From Oscillospiraceae bacterium (GTDB lineage Bacteria; Bacillota; Clostridia; Oscillospirales; Acutalibacteraceae), in assembly GCA_902790325.1 (NCBI GenBank), contig CADARP010000006.1:13816-77815 (forward strand): a stretch of 64,000 nt of DNA, read 5' to 3'. A model generated the notes under the pieces. It did no database searches. It was not told where the DNA came from and was given only the letters and a program-made list of their open reading frames with translations. The position numbers were made by a program, and so were the translations under genes. Below, in pieces: positions 46,801-56,500 of this stretch. Within the stretch, counting starts at the first letter, position 1. Every line of letters begins with the position of its first letter.

Positions 46801-49800
46801 ACCGCATACCTGATCGGCGAGGTGCTGGAAACCGCGGGCCTGACGCTCGTGTATACGGATGAGATCGGCGATGCGCTCGTCGTGACCGAAGGGTTTGCGT
46901 GCAATCCGACTTACTTCTCGAATGTGGGAAGCCAGAGCGTGACCGTCAGTTACATGGGGCTTTCCGTGACGTTCGACGTGACGGTCGAACTGCGCGAGCC
47001 GACCCTGACGATTGTATCGATGCCGGACACGACGAGATACTTTGAAGGCGATACGCTCGATCTGACGGGATTGCTGCTGGTGTATTCGGACGAATACGGT
47101 AACGTGTCGGAGATCACGGACGGCTTTACCTACGAGACGGTGACGTTTGACACACTCGGCAGTCAGACCGTGACCGTGACATACAACGACGTTTCCGTGT
47201 CGTTCGACGTCAAGGTCGTTCTCATGGACCCGACGTTGACGATCATGACGAGGCCGGAGAAGACGGTGTATCCGTACGGCGAGCCGCTCGATACGGCGGG
47301 ACTGTCGCTCGAGTATACCGACGATTTCGGCGTCCGGCAGACCGTGACAGAGGGATTTGTCTGTACACCGACGACGTTCTCCATGCTCGGCACGCAGAGC
47401 GTGAGCGTGACCTATCTCGGCCTTTCCGTGACGTTTGACATCACGGTCGAGCCGCTGGAGCCGACGCTGACGCTGCAGACCGCGCCGAAAAAAACGACAT
47501 ATATGGTGAACGATACGATCGACACGACAGGCCTCTCGCTCGTGTATACGGACGAGTACGGCGATGCGCTTGTCGTGACCGAGGGCTATTCCTGCGAGCC
47601 GACGGCATTTACCATGTTCGGCGCGCAGACCGTGACCGTGACATACAACGGCCTTTCCGCGACGTTCGGTGTGATGATCTCGGCGTACGAGCCGACGCTG
47701 GTGCTTGTGACGCCGCCGGACAAGACGACGTATTTTGTCGGCGATATGCTGGATACAACGGGACTTACGCTCGTGTTTACGGACGAGTACAACCGGGAAT
47801 CCACTGTGGAGTATGGATATATTTACGATCTGCATCTGCTCAATGAGATCGGCACGCAGACCGTGACCGTGACATACAGCGACGCTTGTGTGACGTTCGA
47901 TGTGTCTGTCGAACCGTATGAGCCGACGCTCACGATTGAACAGATGCCGGAAAAGACGACATATATGGTGCGCGAAACGCTCGACACGGCGGGACTTGCG
48001 CTTGTGTATACGGACGAGTACAATGCGCGGCACACCGTGACGGAAGGATTCGTCTGCAGTCCGCAGACGCTGCGCACGATCGGCACGCAGACCGTGACCG
48101 TGACCTACGGCGCCAAGTCCGCGGCGTTCGACGTGCAGGTCAATCCCTACGAAACGACGCTTTCGCTCACCGGCGCGCCCATCAAGACGACCTATCTCTA
48201 CGGCGAATCGCTTGATACGACGGGACTGTCCATGCTGTATACGGACGAATACGGCGACGCGATTGCCGTGACCGAAGGCTTTACCTGCGACGCGGCGACG
48301 ATGACGGCGTTCGGTACGCAGACTGTGACCGTCACATACGGCGGCAGAACCGTGACATTCGACGTGACAGTCGTTCCGCACGTGCCGACGCTCACGCTTG
48401 TGACGCCCGCGGAAAAGAGAGCATACCTGTACGGCGAGACGCTCGACACGGCAGGACTGTCGCTGCAGTATAAGAACGAGTACGGCGAAGTGTTTACCGT
48501 GACTGAAGGGTTTGCGTGCGACACCGAAACGCTCGACACGCTCGGCACGCAGACCGTGACCGTGACGTACGAGGGACTGTCCGCGGCATTCGACGTGACG
48601 GTCGCGCCGCACGAGCCGACGCTCACGCTTGCGGCGCCGCCGGAAAAGACGACTTATCTTGCAACGGAATCTCCGGATCTGACGGGCATGTCGCTCGTCT
48701 ACACGGATATCTACGGCGCGGCGTCTGACGTGACCGAGGACTATACCGTCACGCCGGAATCGCTGCGCGCGCTCGGCACGCAGACCGTGACCGTGACGTA
48801 CGAGGGACTTTCCGTTTCGTTCGACGTGACCGTACAGCCGATCGAACCCACGCTCACGCTGCAGATCGCGCCGGCCAAAACGGAGTATCTGACCGGAGAA
48901 ACGCCGGATACGACGGGACTGACGCTGCTGTATACGAACGAAGTCGGCGACGCGCTGATTGTGACCGAAGGCTATGCCTGCGCGCCCGACATGTTCCGCA
49001 CACCGGGTGTACAGACCGTGACCGTGACGTACGAGGGGCTGTCCGTGACGTTCGACGTGACGGTCGGACTGCGGGACGAGGTCCTGACGCTCAAAACGCT
49101 GCCTGCGAAGACGGCGTATCATATCGGCGAAACGCTCGATACGGCCGGACTGTCGCTCTCGTATACGGATTCACTCGGCACGACGCAAATCCTGACTTCC
49201 GGTTTCACATGCGAGCCTGCCGCATTCTCCGCGGTCGGTACGCAGACCGTGACGGTCAGCTATAACGGTCTTTCCGTGACGTTCGACGTAACGGTCACGA
49301 TGTACACGCCGACGCTGACGATCAGAACCGCGCCCAAAAAGACGGCGTACTTTGTCGGCGAGACGCTCGACACGACCGGACTGTCGCTCACGTACTCGGA
49401 CGAATACGGCAAGGCGGCAACCGTGACCGCGGGCTTTGTCTGCACGCCGAAGACGCTCACCAAGGTCGGCGCACAGACCGTTACCGTGTCCTATTCCGGA
49501 CTCACCGCGACGTTCGGTGTGACGGTCAAGGCGGTCGAGCCCGTTTCTCTCAAGGTGCTCACACCCCCGACCAGGGGATCGTACAACTACAAGAGCAATC
49601 CGGATTTTTCCGGACTGACCGTCAGCGTGCAGTATAACGACGGCCATGAGCAGACCGTGACCGATCTGTCGCAGATGACCATCCGGCCGGAGTCGAACGC
49701 GCGCGTGCGCCGCGGCCCGCAGACGTACCTTGTGACTTGCGAGGGCGTTTCCGCGACGTTTACGATGCAGGTGAATCTGACGTTCATCCAGTGGATGATC

Positions 49801-49833
49801 CTGATCTTCCTGCTCGGCTTTATCTGGTATTGA
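43807..49833 (+). CDS. giant secreted papain-family (C1) protein with 18 Ig-like repeats
   Basis: 2008 aa. Signal peptide (NIVSILLIAALLAQCAPVVFAAQ), then a C1 papain-like domain: Gln97 (oxyanion), Cys103 (ARNCWSFAAIASLES), His278 (FNHSVAVVGWDD) and KGSWDTTYGNNGYYWIS, where Gly308 stands at the place of the catalytic Asn. A lectin-like beta domain (~340-520) follows, as in clostridial C1 proteins. From residue 525 come eighteen Big_3-type Ig-like repeats of exactly 77 residues (45379-49536), each near EPTLTL..PPDKTTY..GETLDTTGLSL.YTDEYG..., then a degenerate nineteenth. The C-terminus is a membrane-like helix (FIQWMILIFLLGFIWY), not a sortase signal. AAGGAGG precedes the ATG. Probably a surface protease or adhesin. 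Confidence 0.92.
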   Translation: MKTFRHSRIRYNIVSILLIAALLAQCAPVVFAAQPDAQIRYLAGGDRNEDGTWNPEYWVDSDGNRIEETTCRVNAAESLPSKYDLRTRGVITSVKYQAAARNCWSFAAIASLESNYILQGYGTAANTDFSEAHLVWFTHSQRTTNTKDPTYGDGLQFSNPFANGGNWNRVAATLMRGAGLQLEKNAPWYASDNVNTMKQKMQQQESSRYVSHARMWAVQSIRDKSITAFKKKIMENGAATFSYYHDVQPSISGQGESPGYNPSTYSYYQKTVSNVFNHSVAVVGWDDNFPRSNFKTRPSQNGAWLVKGSWDTTYGNNGYYWISYYDPSICEMASYVAAPKDVYDHIYQYDGAITKMTFAHATSAKMANVFKSQRDELLTHVAFYSPNATPVKATVEIYVMPQGEMSPENHPTYYKQKIDAATTTLNDVEFGYTTVELAKPTLLRKDQTFSVVVTFSLPGGTVQIPVEGETIASPAEGIETYSGSVGDSFISFGDGRWYDTNNYANGYDYNNVPVKAMTRDVTLQEPTLTVKNAPTRTTYRVGDTLDPAGLTLEYTDEIGQSQTVTKGFTCTPTTLSVIGKQSVTVSYNGLSAVFDVTVDPYETKLSLVTTPDKTTYKVGDTLDTTGLSLLYTDVYNQEHTVTAGFTCEPSALTAIGRQTVRVTYSGKSVTFDVTAEPYETSLTVLQKPDKTTYMVGDSLDTAGLTLLYTDEYNERHTVTEGYVCNPQQFGMYGTQTVTVTYGTASTSFDVTVEPYEPTLRLVTPPSKTTYYYGETLDTTGLSLVFSDEFGDAVAVTEGFTCDAGTFTAFGTHTVTVTYNGLCAAFDVTVIPYEPTLTLVSPPFKTEYLYGETLETDGISLLYRDAYGQTHTVTDGFACDVQTLDVAGVQTVRVTYADLSVTFDVTVELREPTLTLLTAPDKTTYPAAESLDTTGLSLAYTDEFGIVSTVTEGFTCTPGTLRALGTQTVTVTYKGLSVTFDVTVEPLEPTLTLQNAPDKTAYLIGEVLETAGLTLVYTDEIGDALVVTEGFACNPTYFSNVGSQSVTVSYMGLSVTFDVTVELREPTLTIVSMPDTTRYFEGDTLDLTGLLLVYSDEYGNVSEITDGFTYETVTFDTLGSQTVTVTYNDVSVSFDVKVVLMDPTLTIMTRPEKTVYPYGEPLDTAGLSLEYTDDFGVRQTVTEGFVCTPTTFSMLGTQSVSVTYLGLSVTFDITVEPLEPTLTLQTAPKKTTYMVNDTIDTTGLSLVYTDEYGDALVVTEGYSCEPTAFTMFGAQTVTVTYNGLSATFGVMISAYEPTLVLVTPPDKTTYFVGDMLDTTGLTLVFTDEYNRESTVEYGYIYDLHLLNEIGTQTVTVTYSDACVTFDVSVEPYEPTLTIEQMPEKTTYMVRETLDTAGLALVYTDEYNARHTVTEGFVCSPQTLRTIGTQTVTVTYGAKSAAFDVQVNPYETTLSLTGAPIKTTYLYGESLDTTGLSMLYTDEYGDAIAVTEGFTCDAATMTAFGTQTVTVTYGGRTVTFDVTVVPHVPTLTLVTPAEKRAYLYGETLDTAGLSLQYKNEYGEVFTVTEGFACDTETLDTLGTQTVTVTYEGLSAAFDVTVAPHEPTLTLAAPPEKTTYLATESPDLTGMSLVYTDIYGAASDVTEDYTVTPESLRALGTQTVTVTYEGLSVSFDVTVQPIEPTLTLQIAPAKTEYLTGETPDTTGLTLLYTNEVGDALIVTEGYACAPDMFRTPGVQTVTVTYEGLSVTFDVTVGLRDEVLTLKTLPAKTAYHIGETLDTAGLSLSYTDSLGTTQILTSGFTCEPAAFSAVGTQTVTVSYNGLSVTFDVTVTMYTPTLTIRTAPKKTAYFVGETLDTTGLSLTYSDEYGKAATVTAGFVCTPKTLTKVGAQTVTVSYSGLTATFGVTVKAVEPVSLKVLTPPTRGSYNYKSNPDFSGLTVSVQYNDGHEQTVTDLSQMTIRPESNARVRRGPQTYLVTCEGVSATFTMQVNLTFIQWMILIFLLGFIWY
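45379..49536. repeat. 18 tandem 231-bp repeats encoding Ig-like domains
   Basis: Eighteen consecutive units of exactly 77 codons with no insertion or deletion between any two. Units 2-7 match units 11-16 one for one in their variable positions (for example YNERHTVTEG/YNARHTVTEG in 3 and 12, CDAGTFTAFGT/CDAATMTAFGT in 4 and 13, LYGETL in 5 and 14, LRALGT in 6 and 15, GDALVVTEG/GDALIVTEG in 7 and 16), indicating an ancestral nine-unit block of 2079 bp that duplicated once. Confidence 0.85.
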
Positions 49834-49897
49834 TGCGGACGGATCGACGATCCGATCCGATCGGGACAGACCACAATAATAATGAGGAGGCAACACC

Positions 49898-52800
49898 ATG
49901 AAAACATCCTGGCGAAAGAAACTCCTTTACGCAGTTCTGATCCTCGCGCTCGCGGTACAGAGCGCACCGATCGCTTTTGCTGCCGATACAGATCCGCAGA
50001 TCTGGTATATGGAGGGCGGCTACGCGAACGAAGACGGTACATGGGTACCCGAATACTGGGTGGACGCCGACGGCAACCGCAAGCAGGAGACGCCGCCGCA
50101 GAAGCGGCTGCGTTCCGCGGCGAACCTGCCGAGACAGTACAACCTGTGCGATTACGGCCAGGTGACGTCCGTTAAGAATCAGGCGGGCGCTGAAAACTGC
50201 TGGGCGTTCAGCGCCGTTGCTTCGCTCGAATCGAGCTATATCCGTCAGGGCTTCGGGACGGCGGAAAACACCGACTTTTCCGAGGCGCACCTCGTATGGT
50301 TCTCCCTGCATCAGAGAACGCCGGACCCGACAGACCCGACTTACGGCGACGGAATGGAAGTGGAAAAGCCGTTTTTGACCGCCGGAGCCTGGTCGACGGC
50401 GGCGTCGGCGCTGCTGCGCGGCTCCGGACTGCAGATCGAGCAGAACGCGCCGTGGATCACAACGTACGATCACAACCTGCTCATGCAGATGGCGCAGCCC
50501 GAGAGCGATCGGTACATCAGCTATGCACGCATGTGGAGCGCACAGAATATCGGGGATTCGCGGGAGGCTATAAAACAAAAGCTTCTGGAGAACGGTGCGG
50601 TCAACCTGTCGTATTATGACGACTATTCGGATTATCAAAAAGGTAAAATCTCCAAAAGCGGATATTCATCGGACAAAAGCTGCTACTACCAGACCGCGCA
50701 TACCGAAACGAACCATACGGTCACGGTCGTAGGCTGGGACGACGATTTTCCGCGCGGGTGTTTCCGCGTCGATCAGCAGCCGGCAGCGGACGGCGCATGG
50801 CTGATTAAAGGCAGCTGGGGCGCCACATGGGGCGATCATGGTTATTACTGGATCTCCTATGAGGACCCGTCGCTGAATCAGTTTGTCACTTTTTCTGCCG
50901 CGCCGGCGAATGTTTACGATCATATCTACCAGTATGACGGCTCTTTTCCGAAAACCCATCTCTCTGTCAGCGGCAGCGGCAAGTTTGCCAATGTGTTTAC
51001 GGCCGAACGGGACGAACTGCTGACGCACGCGGCGTTTTTCTCCTATAACCAGACGCCTGTCAAAACCACGGTAGAAGTCTACGTCGCACCGGAGAATTTC
51101 AACTATAACCAAACCAATCCGGTTTCCGGCATGACAAAGGTCGATGCGGCGACAACGGTCGAGACCGGTATTGCGTACGGGTATTATACGGTTGAGCTGA
51201 ATACGCCGGTGCTGCTGCAGGAAGGCAGGATGTTCACGGTCGTTGTGACGCTGGAGGGCACGACGGTGAATATTCCGGTGGAAGGATTCGCCGTGGAAAA
51301 CCCTGCCGACGGCGTGCAGACCTTTGCGGGCAATGTGGGAGAGAGCTTCTTCGGATACAGGAACGCGTGGTACGACACCAATGCTTACAATCACACATCG
51401 GGTTTGCTGGATCTGAACAATGTCCCGCTCAAGGCAATGACTTGCGATCTGCCGTCGGAGAATCCGTCACTGACGGTTCTGAAGTCTCCGGAAAAGACGA
51501 CGTATCTCGTCGGCGAAACGTTGGATATGACCGGATTGACGCTTCTTTATACGGATGAAAACGGCAACGATTCCGTTGTGACAAGCGGCTTCCCGACGGA
51601 TGTTCCCACTTTCAATGAGTCCGGCGCACAGACGGTGACCATGACGTACGGCGGTCTTTCCGCTTCCTTTGACGTAAAGGTCATTCAGAACGAGCCGACG
51701 CTCTCGCTCGTGTCGCAGCCGCAGACGACGACCTATATGGTCGGCGACACGATCGATACGACAGGGCTGTCTTTGCTGTATACGGATGAATACGGTACGC
51801 AGCATACCGTGACGGACGGCTTTGTCTACTCGCCGCATACGCTGCGCTCGATCGGTACAAAGACCGTCGATGTCACGTATCAGGATCTCACCGTGTCGTT
51901 TGACGTGACGAGTGAACCGTACGAGCCGACGCTGACGCTCCAGTCTGCTCCGAGTACAACGACGTATTATATCAACGAAACGCTCGACACGGCCGGGCTG
52001 AGTCTTCTATACACGAACGAATACAACAAAACGAGCGTCGTGACCCAAGGGTTCACATGCAGTCCGAGGACGTTTTCCGGGGACGGAACGCAGACAGTGA
52101 CTGCGACGTACAAAGATCTTTCCGTGACGTTCGACGTGACGGTCGAGATGTATGAGCCGACGCTGACCGTACTGACCGAACCGGATAAGACGACATATCT
52201 CGTCGGAGAAGCGATCGATACGACGGGTCTGTCGCTCGTCTACATGAATGAATACGGCGACGAAGTGACCGTGACCGGAGGATTTACCTGTGAACCGCAG
52301 GTGTTTGCCGAGATCGGGCCGCAGACCGCGACGGTGACTTATAACGACGTATCCGCGTCGTTCGACGTGACGGTAGAGCCGCACGAGCCGACGCTGACGC
52401 TGCAGGCCGCGCCGGACAAGACCACGTACAAGGTCGGCGAAGCGCTCGACACGACCGGACTGACGCTTGTCTATACGGATGAATACGGCGATGCGTTCGT
52501 TGTGACCGAGGGGTATGTGTGCGACGCCGGGACGTTCCGGGAAGCGGGCACGCAGACCGTGACGGTCGGCTATAACAACCTTTCCGTGACGTTTGACGTG
52601 ACGGTCGAGCTGTACGAGCCGACGCTGACGCTGCAGGCCGCGCCGGACAAGACGACGTACATGGTCGGCGAAGCACTCGACACGACCGGACTGACGCTTG
52701 TCTATACGGACGAATACGGCGATGCGCTCGTTGTGACCGAGGGGTATGCGTGCGATGCCGCGACATTCGCGGAAGCGGGCACGCAGACCGTGACGGTCAG

Positions 52801-53449
52801 CTATAACAACCTTTCCGTGACGTTTGACGTGACGGTCGAATCGGTCGGAACCTTCCTGGTGTCAGACGCGTCGGCGCACGCGGGCGAGACGGTCGATGTT
52901 GCGGTTCGCATCAGCGGCAATACCGGGATCGTGTCCGCGTGGCTTGAGCTCGACTATGACGCGGATGTATTGGAGCTGACGCATGTGCGCAACGGCGATG
53001 TGTTTGCGGACACATGCTTTACGCCTTCGGGCAAACTGACGGCTGTGCCTTTCCGCGTGCTGCTCATTGACGCGCTGGCAAATGAAAACAATACGCAGAA
53101 CGGCGATCTGGTCGTCTTCACGTTCCGCGTGCGTACGGATGCGCCTGCCGGCGAAACTGCGGTCAGCCTGCGATACGAAGAGAGTTCCACATTGGATAAA
53201 GATCTGCAGAGCGTCCCGTTCCTGACGCAGAGCGGCACGTTTACCGTGGAGCGTTTGCCCGGCGACGTCAATGCGGACGGCGTCATCGATCTGAAGGATG
53301 TGGTGCTGCTGCGGCGTTACCTTGCAAACTGGGATGTGACGATCAATCTCGCAAACGCCGACGTCGACATGGAATCGGACGTGGACGTCCGGGACGTGGT
53401 GTATATCACGCGCTTCCTTGCGGGCGGCTACGGTTTGACACTGCACTGA
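49898..53449 (+). CDS. secreted papain-family protein with Ig-like repeats, cohesin and dockerin
   Basis: 1183 aa, paralog of the preceding gene. Signal peptide (LLYAVLILALAVQSAPIAFAAD); C1 domain with Gln95, Cys101 (AENCWAFSAVASLES), His273 (TNHTVTVVGWDD) and Gly305 in KGSWGATWG at the catalytic-Asn position; the same lectin-like domain; six Big_3 repeats (51461-52846). Then a cohesin-like domain (~985-1118: VSDASAHAGETVDVAVRISG, SAWLELDYDADVLELTHV) and a C-terminal type I dockerin (~1121-1183) with calcium loops DVNADGVIDLKD and DVDMESDVDVRD. It can therefore dock to a scaffoldin and also offer a docking site. GAGGAGG precedes the ATG, 64 nt after the first gene's stop, so they are probably cotranscribed. 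Confidence 0.93.
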   Translation: MKTSWRKKLLYAVLILALAVQSAPIAFAADTDPQIWYMEGGYANEDGTWVPEYWVDADGNRKQETPPQKRLRSAANLPRQYNLCDYGQVTSVKNQAGAENCWAFSAVASLESSYIRQGFGTAENTDFSEAHLVWFSLHQRTPDPTDPTYGDGMEVEKPFLTAGAWSTAASALLRGSGLQIEQNAPWITTYDHNLLMQMAQPESDRYISYARMWSAQNIGDSREAIKQKLLENGAVNLSYYDDYSDYQKGKISKSGYSSDKSCYYQTAHTETNHTVTVVGWDDDFPRGCFRVDQQPAADGAWLIKGSWGATWGDHGYYWISYEDPSLNQFVTFSAAPANVYDHIYQYDGSFPKTHLSVSGSGKFANVFTAERDELLTHAAFFSYNQTPVKTTVEVYVAPENFNYNQTNPVSGMTKVDAATTVETGIAYGYYTVELNTPVLLQEGRMFTVVVTLEGTTVNIPVEGFAVENPADGVQTFAGNVGESFFGYRNAWYDTNAYNHTSGLLDLNNVPLKAMTCDLPSENPSLTVLKSPEKTTYLVGETLDMTGLTLLYTDENGNDSVVTSGFPTDVPTFNESGAQTVTMTYGGLSASFDVKVIQNEPTLSLVSQPQTTTYMVGDTIDTTGLSLLYTDEYGTQHTVTDGFVYSPHTLRSIGTKTVDVTYQDLTVSFDVTSEPYEPTLTLQSAPSTTTYYINETLDTAGLSLLYTNEYNKTSVVTQGFTCSPRTFSGDGTQTVTATYKDLSVTFDVTVEMYEPTLTVLTEPDKTTYLVGEAIDTTGLSLVYMNEYGDEVTVTGGFTCEPQVFAEIGPQTATVTYNDVSASFDVTVEPHEPTLTLQAAPDKTTYKVGEALDTTGLTLVYTDEYGDAFVVTEGYVCDAGTFREAGTQTVTVGYNNLSVTFDVTVELYEPTLTLQAAPDKTTYMVGEALDTTGLTLVYTDEYGDALVVTEGYACDAATFAEAGTQTVTVSYNNLSVTFDVTVESVGTFLVSDASAHAGETVDVAVRISGNTGIVSAWLELDYDADVLELTHVRNGDVFADTCFTPSGKLTAVPFRVLLIDALANENNTQNGDLVVFTFRVRTDAPAGETAVSLRYEESSTLDKDLQSVPFLTQSGTFTVERLPGDVNADGVIDLKDVVLLRRYLANWDVTINLANADVDMESDVDVRDVVYITRFLAGGYGLTLH
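51461..52846. repeat. six tandem 231-bp Ig-like repeats
   Basis: Same 77-codon unit as in the larger paralog. The last two units (52385-52615 and 52616-52846) are nearly identical in protein and DNA (QAAPDKTTY.VGEALDTTGL in both), so they arose by a recent duplication. Confidence 0.82.
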
Positions 53450-53467
53450 GAATGCACAACTGAAACG

Positions 53468-53500
53468 GCGGATCGGTTCCGGCTGATCCGCTTTTCTTTT
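53468..53500 (+). terminator. terminator after the cohesin-dockerin gene
   Basis: GCGGATC, 10-nt loop, GATCCGC, then TTTTCTTTT; 18 nt after the stop. Confidence 0.8.
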
Positions 53501-53514
53501 GGACGGAGGAAACT

Positions 53515-56500
53515 ATGCTGCAATTTGTGATTGGCTCGGCCGGTACAGGAAAAACAACCTATATCACACAGACAGCGGCGCGTCTTGCACGGGACGGGAC
53601 ACAGCCGCTGCTGCTTTTGGTGCCGGAGCAGGCGTCGTTCGACTACGAGAAGCGGATGCTGCGCGAACTCGGTCCGCGGGACGCGCAGAATGTCGAAGTG
53701 TTCAGTTTCTCGCGACTTGCGGAAACGACGCTCGGTTTTCACACCCATCCGCCGATCGACGACGCGGGCAGAGCGGTTCTGATGAGCATTGCGCTCGAGT
53801 CGATGGGGGAGAAGCTGAATGTTTATGCCCGATATGTCAAGAGTTTGAGCGTTGCCAACGAGCTGCTGCGGCTGTCTGCGGAATTCAAACGCTGCATGCT
53901 GTCTCCGGCAGCGGTACAGACGCTTGCGGCGGGAATGGAGGACTGCTTCCTCAAGCACAAGCTGACAGAGATCGGTCTGATCCTCGAGACGTACGATGCG
54001 CTTGTGGCGGAACGCTACACGGACGAGACGGATGCGCTCACAAGGCTTGCCGACTACCTGACGGAGAACGCGGTGTTTCGCGGCCGCACGGTGATGCTTG
54101 ACGCGTTCAGCGGGTTTACCGCGCAGGAGTACGCCGTGATCGGACGTCTGCTGACACAGGCGGACGCCGTTTATATTGCGCTGTGCACAGACTCGCTTCA
54201 TGTACAGCGGAACTATGACGCGACCGCATTTGCGTATGTGCGGCGCACGGCGGAACGCATTGCGCATATGGCGCGGCGATACGACGTGCCGATCAAAGCG
54301 CCGATTGTTGTCTCCGACAAACCGTACCGCTTTCGCAGCTCCGCGCTTTCCGCGCTCGAGCGTGTGATCGCCGAGGCTGCGCCGACGGCTTTTGACGCGC
54401 CTGCGCCGGAGATCACGGTTGCGTATGCGACCGACATCTATGAGGAGTGCGCGTTCACGGCGGCAAGCGTCAAACGGCTGCTGCGCGAGCAAGGCTTTCG
54501 GTGCCGCGAGATCGCCGTGCTGTTCCGTGATGCGCAGCGCTATGAGGCGCCGATGCGCGCCGCGCTGCGGGAATGCGGCGTGCCTGTCTTTGAAGACAAG
54601 CGTCAGCCGATCTTGACACAGCCGCTGATCTCGCTTGTGCGCGGCCTGTGCGCCGCGGCGTCGGCGGGATTCACGACGGAAAACCTGATGCAGATGCTCA
54701 AGACGGGGCTTTTGGATCTAGATGAGAACGAGACGGCGGCGCTCGAGAATTACGCGCTGCTTTGGAACATACACGCGCGCGGATGGCGGAAGCCGTTCGA
54801 GGCGCATCCGGACGGACTGGGACAGGCGCAGACGGAAGAATCGCAGGCGCGCCTTGCCGAGTTGAATGCGCTGCGGGAAAGGCTTGTGCAGCCGCTCGAG
54901 CGCTTCTGCGCCGCGGTGCATGACGCGGACGGACGCCGTTTCGCCGAGGAGATCTATCGGTTTTTGACTGCGCACCATGCGGATGCGCACCTTTTGGAGT
55001 TGGCGAAGCGGCTGCAGGCGCGTGGGGAAACAGCGCTGGCCGATGAGCAGGAGCGCATATGGGAACTGCTCATGGAGCTGCTGGAACTGTTTGCCCGCAC
55101 GCTCGCGCACCGTCCCGTTTCGCCCGCCCGTTTTGCCGAACTGCTGGATGTGGCGCTGCGCACGCGCACGCTCGGCACGATCCCGCAGGGCCTCGACGAA
55201 GTGCTTGTCGGCGATCTCGACCGAACCGTCACGGATTCGCCGCGTGCCGTGTTTGTGCTCGGTGCACAGGAAGGCGCCTTTCCGCGCACGCCGACGTCCG
55301 GCGGCCTGCTGACACTGTCCGAGCGCAAGACGCTGCGCGAGATGCAGGTCGAACTGTATGATTTCGGCGAGGTGAAGGTCAGCGAGGAGCGGTTTCTCGT
55401 ATACAAAACGCTTTGCTGCGCATCGGAAATGCTGACTGTCTCGACCTGCGCCATGAGCGACGACGGATCGGTACAGACCGGCTCCGAGATCGTGCGCACG
55501 CTGCGTGCATGTTTCCCGCAGTGCACGGCGGTACAGTGTGCCGCGCAGACTGCGCTCGAACGCGTGGAAAGCGAGACGACGGCGTTCAAAGAGCTTTGTT
55601 TGCTCAGCCGTAAGCGTGACAGCGTTTATCCGGAGCTGCGCGCGCATTTTAATGCGGACGACAGCTTCCGCACGCGGCTGCAGGCGCTGGAGCGCATCGG
55701 AAACGCCGGCGCGTTCCGAATCGCGGATTCCGCGCTGTCCGAGCGGCTGTTCGGACGCAATATGTTCATTTCCGCCTCCCGCGTGGAGAGCTACTATAAA
55801 TGTCCGTTTGCCTATTTCTGCAAGTTCGGCCTTTTGGCAAAGCCGCGCAAGGCGGCGCAGTTCGATCCGGCCGCGCAGGGTACGGAGATCCATTTCGTGC
55901 TGGAAACGCTGCTGCGGCAGCATGGGCGCGACGGTTTGCTCGCCATGACGCGCGAAGAACGGCAGACGCAGATCGACGCCATTCTGGACGCATATCTGCT
56001 CGAGATGCTCGGCGGCGCCGAACAGACGAAGCGGTTTTTGTATCTGTACAACCGCCTGCGCAAGACGATGGGCGAGATCGTCGAGCGTCTGGTGATGGAG
56101 TTTTCCGTCTGCGATTTCGAGCCGGTCGACTTTGAGCTGAAGATCGATCGCGACGGCGACATATCGCCGTATGTCACTGCAGTGCCCGGCGGGGGAACGG
56201 TACAGATCCGCGGAGCGGTCGACCGTGTGGACAAGCTCGAGCTGAACGGCAAAACATACATCCGCATCGTGGATTACAAATCCGGCGGCAAGAAGTTTGC
56301 GCTGGCGGACGCGCTGGGCGGTCTCAATCTGCAGATGCTGCTGTACCTGTTTGCCATCTGGCAGAACGGCGCGGACTATTACGGCGCACCGATTGTGCCG
56401 GCCGGCATCCTGTATATGCCCGCGAAGGCAGCGTTTGAGAAACTCTCGCGTGATCTGCCGCCCGAGGAAGCGGCTCTGGCCAAGGCGAAGTCCATGCGCA

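Noticed and set aside
45622-49122. 1166-codon open frame antisense to the Ig-repeat gene
   Set aside because: Its composition is Arg/His-rich and it has the same 77-codon period; it exists because the sense repeats avoid certain codons. No promoter or ribosome site.
45379-49536. CRISPR-like periodicity
   Set aside because: The period of 231 bp without unique spacers and the intact reading frame show a protein repeat; no CRISPR array or cas gene is present.
43807-49833. Sortase-anchored protein
   Set aside because: No LPXTG-type motif or basic tail; the protein simply ends in a hydrophobic helix.
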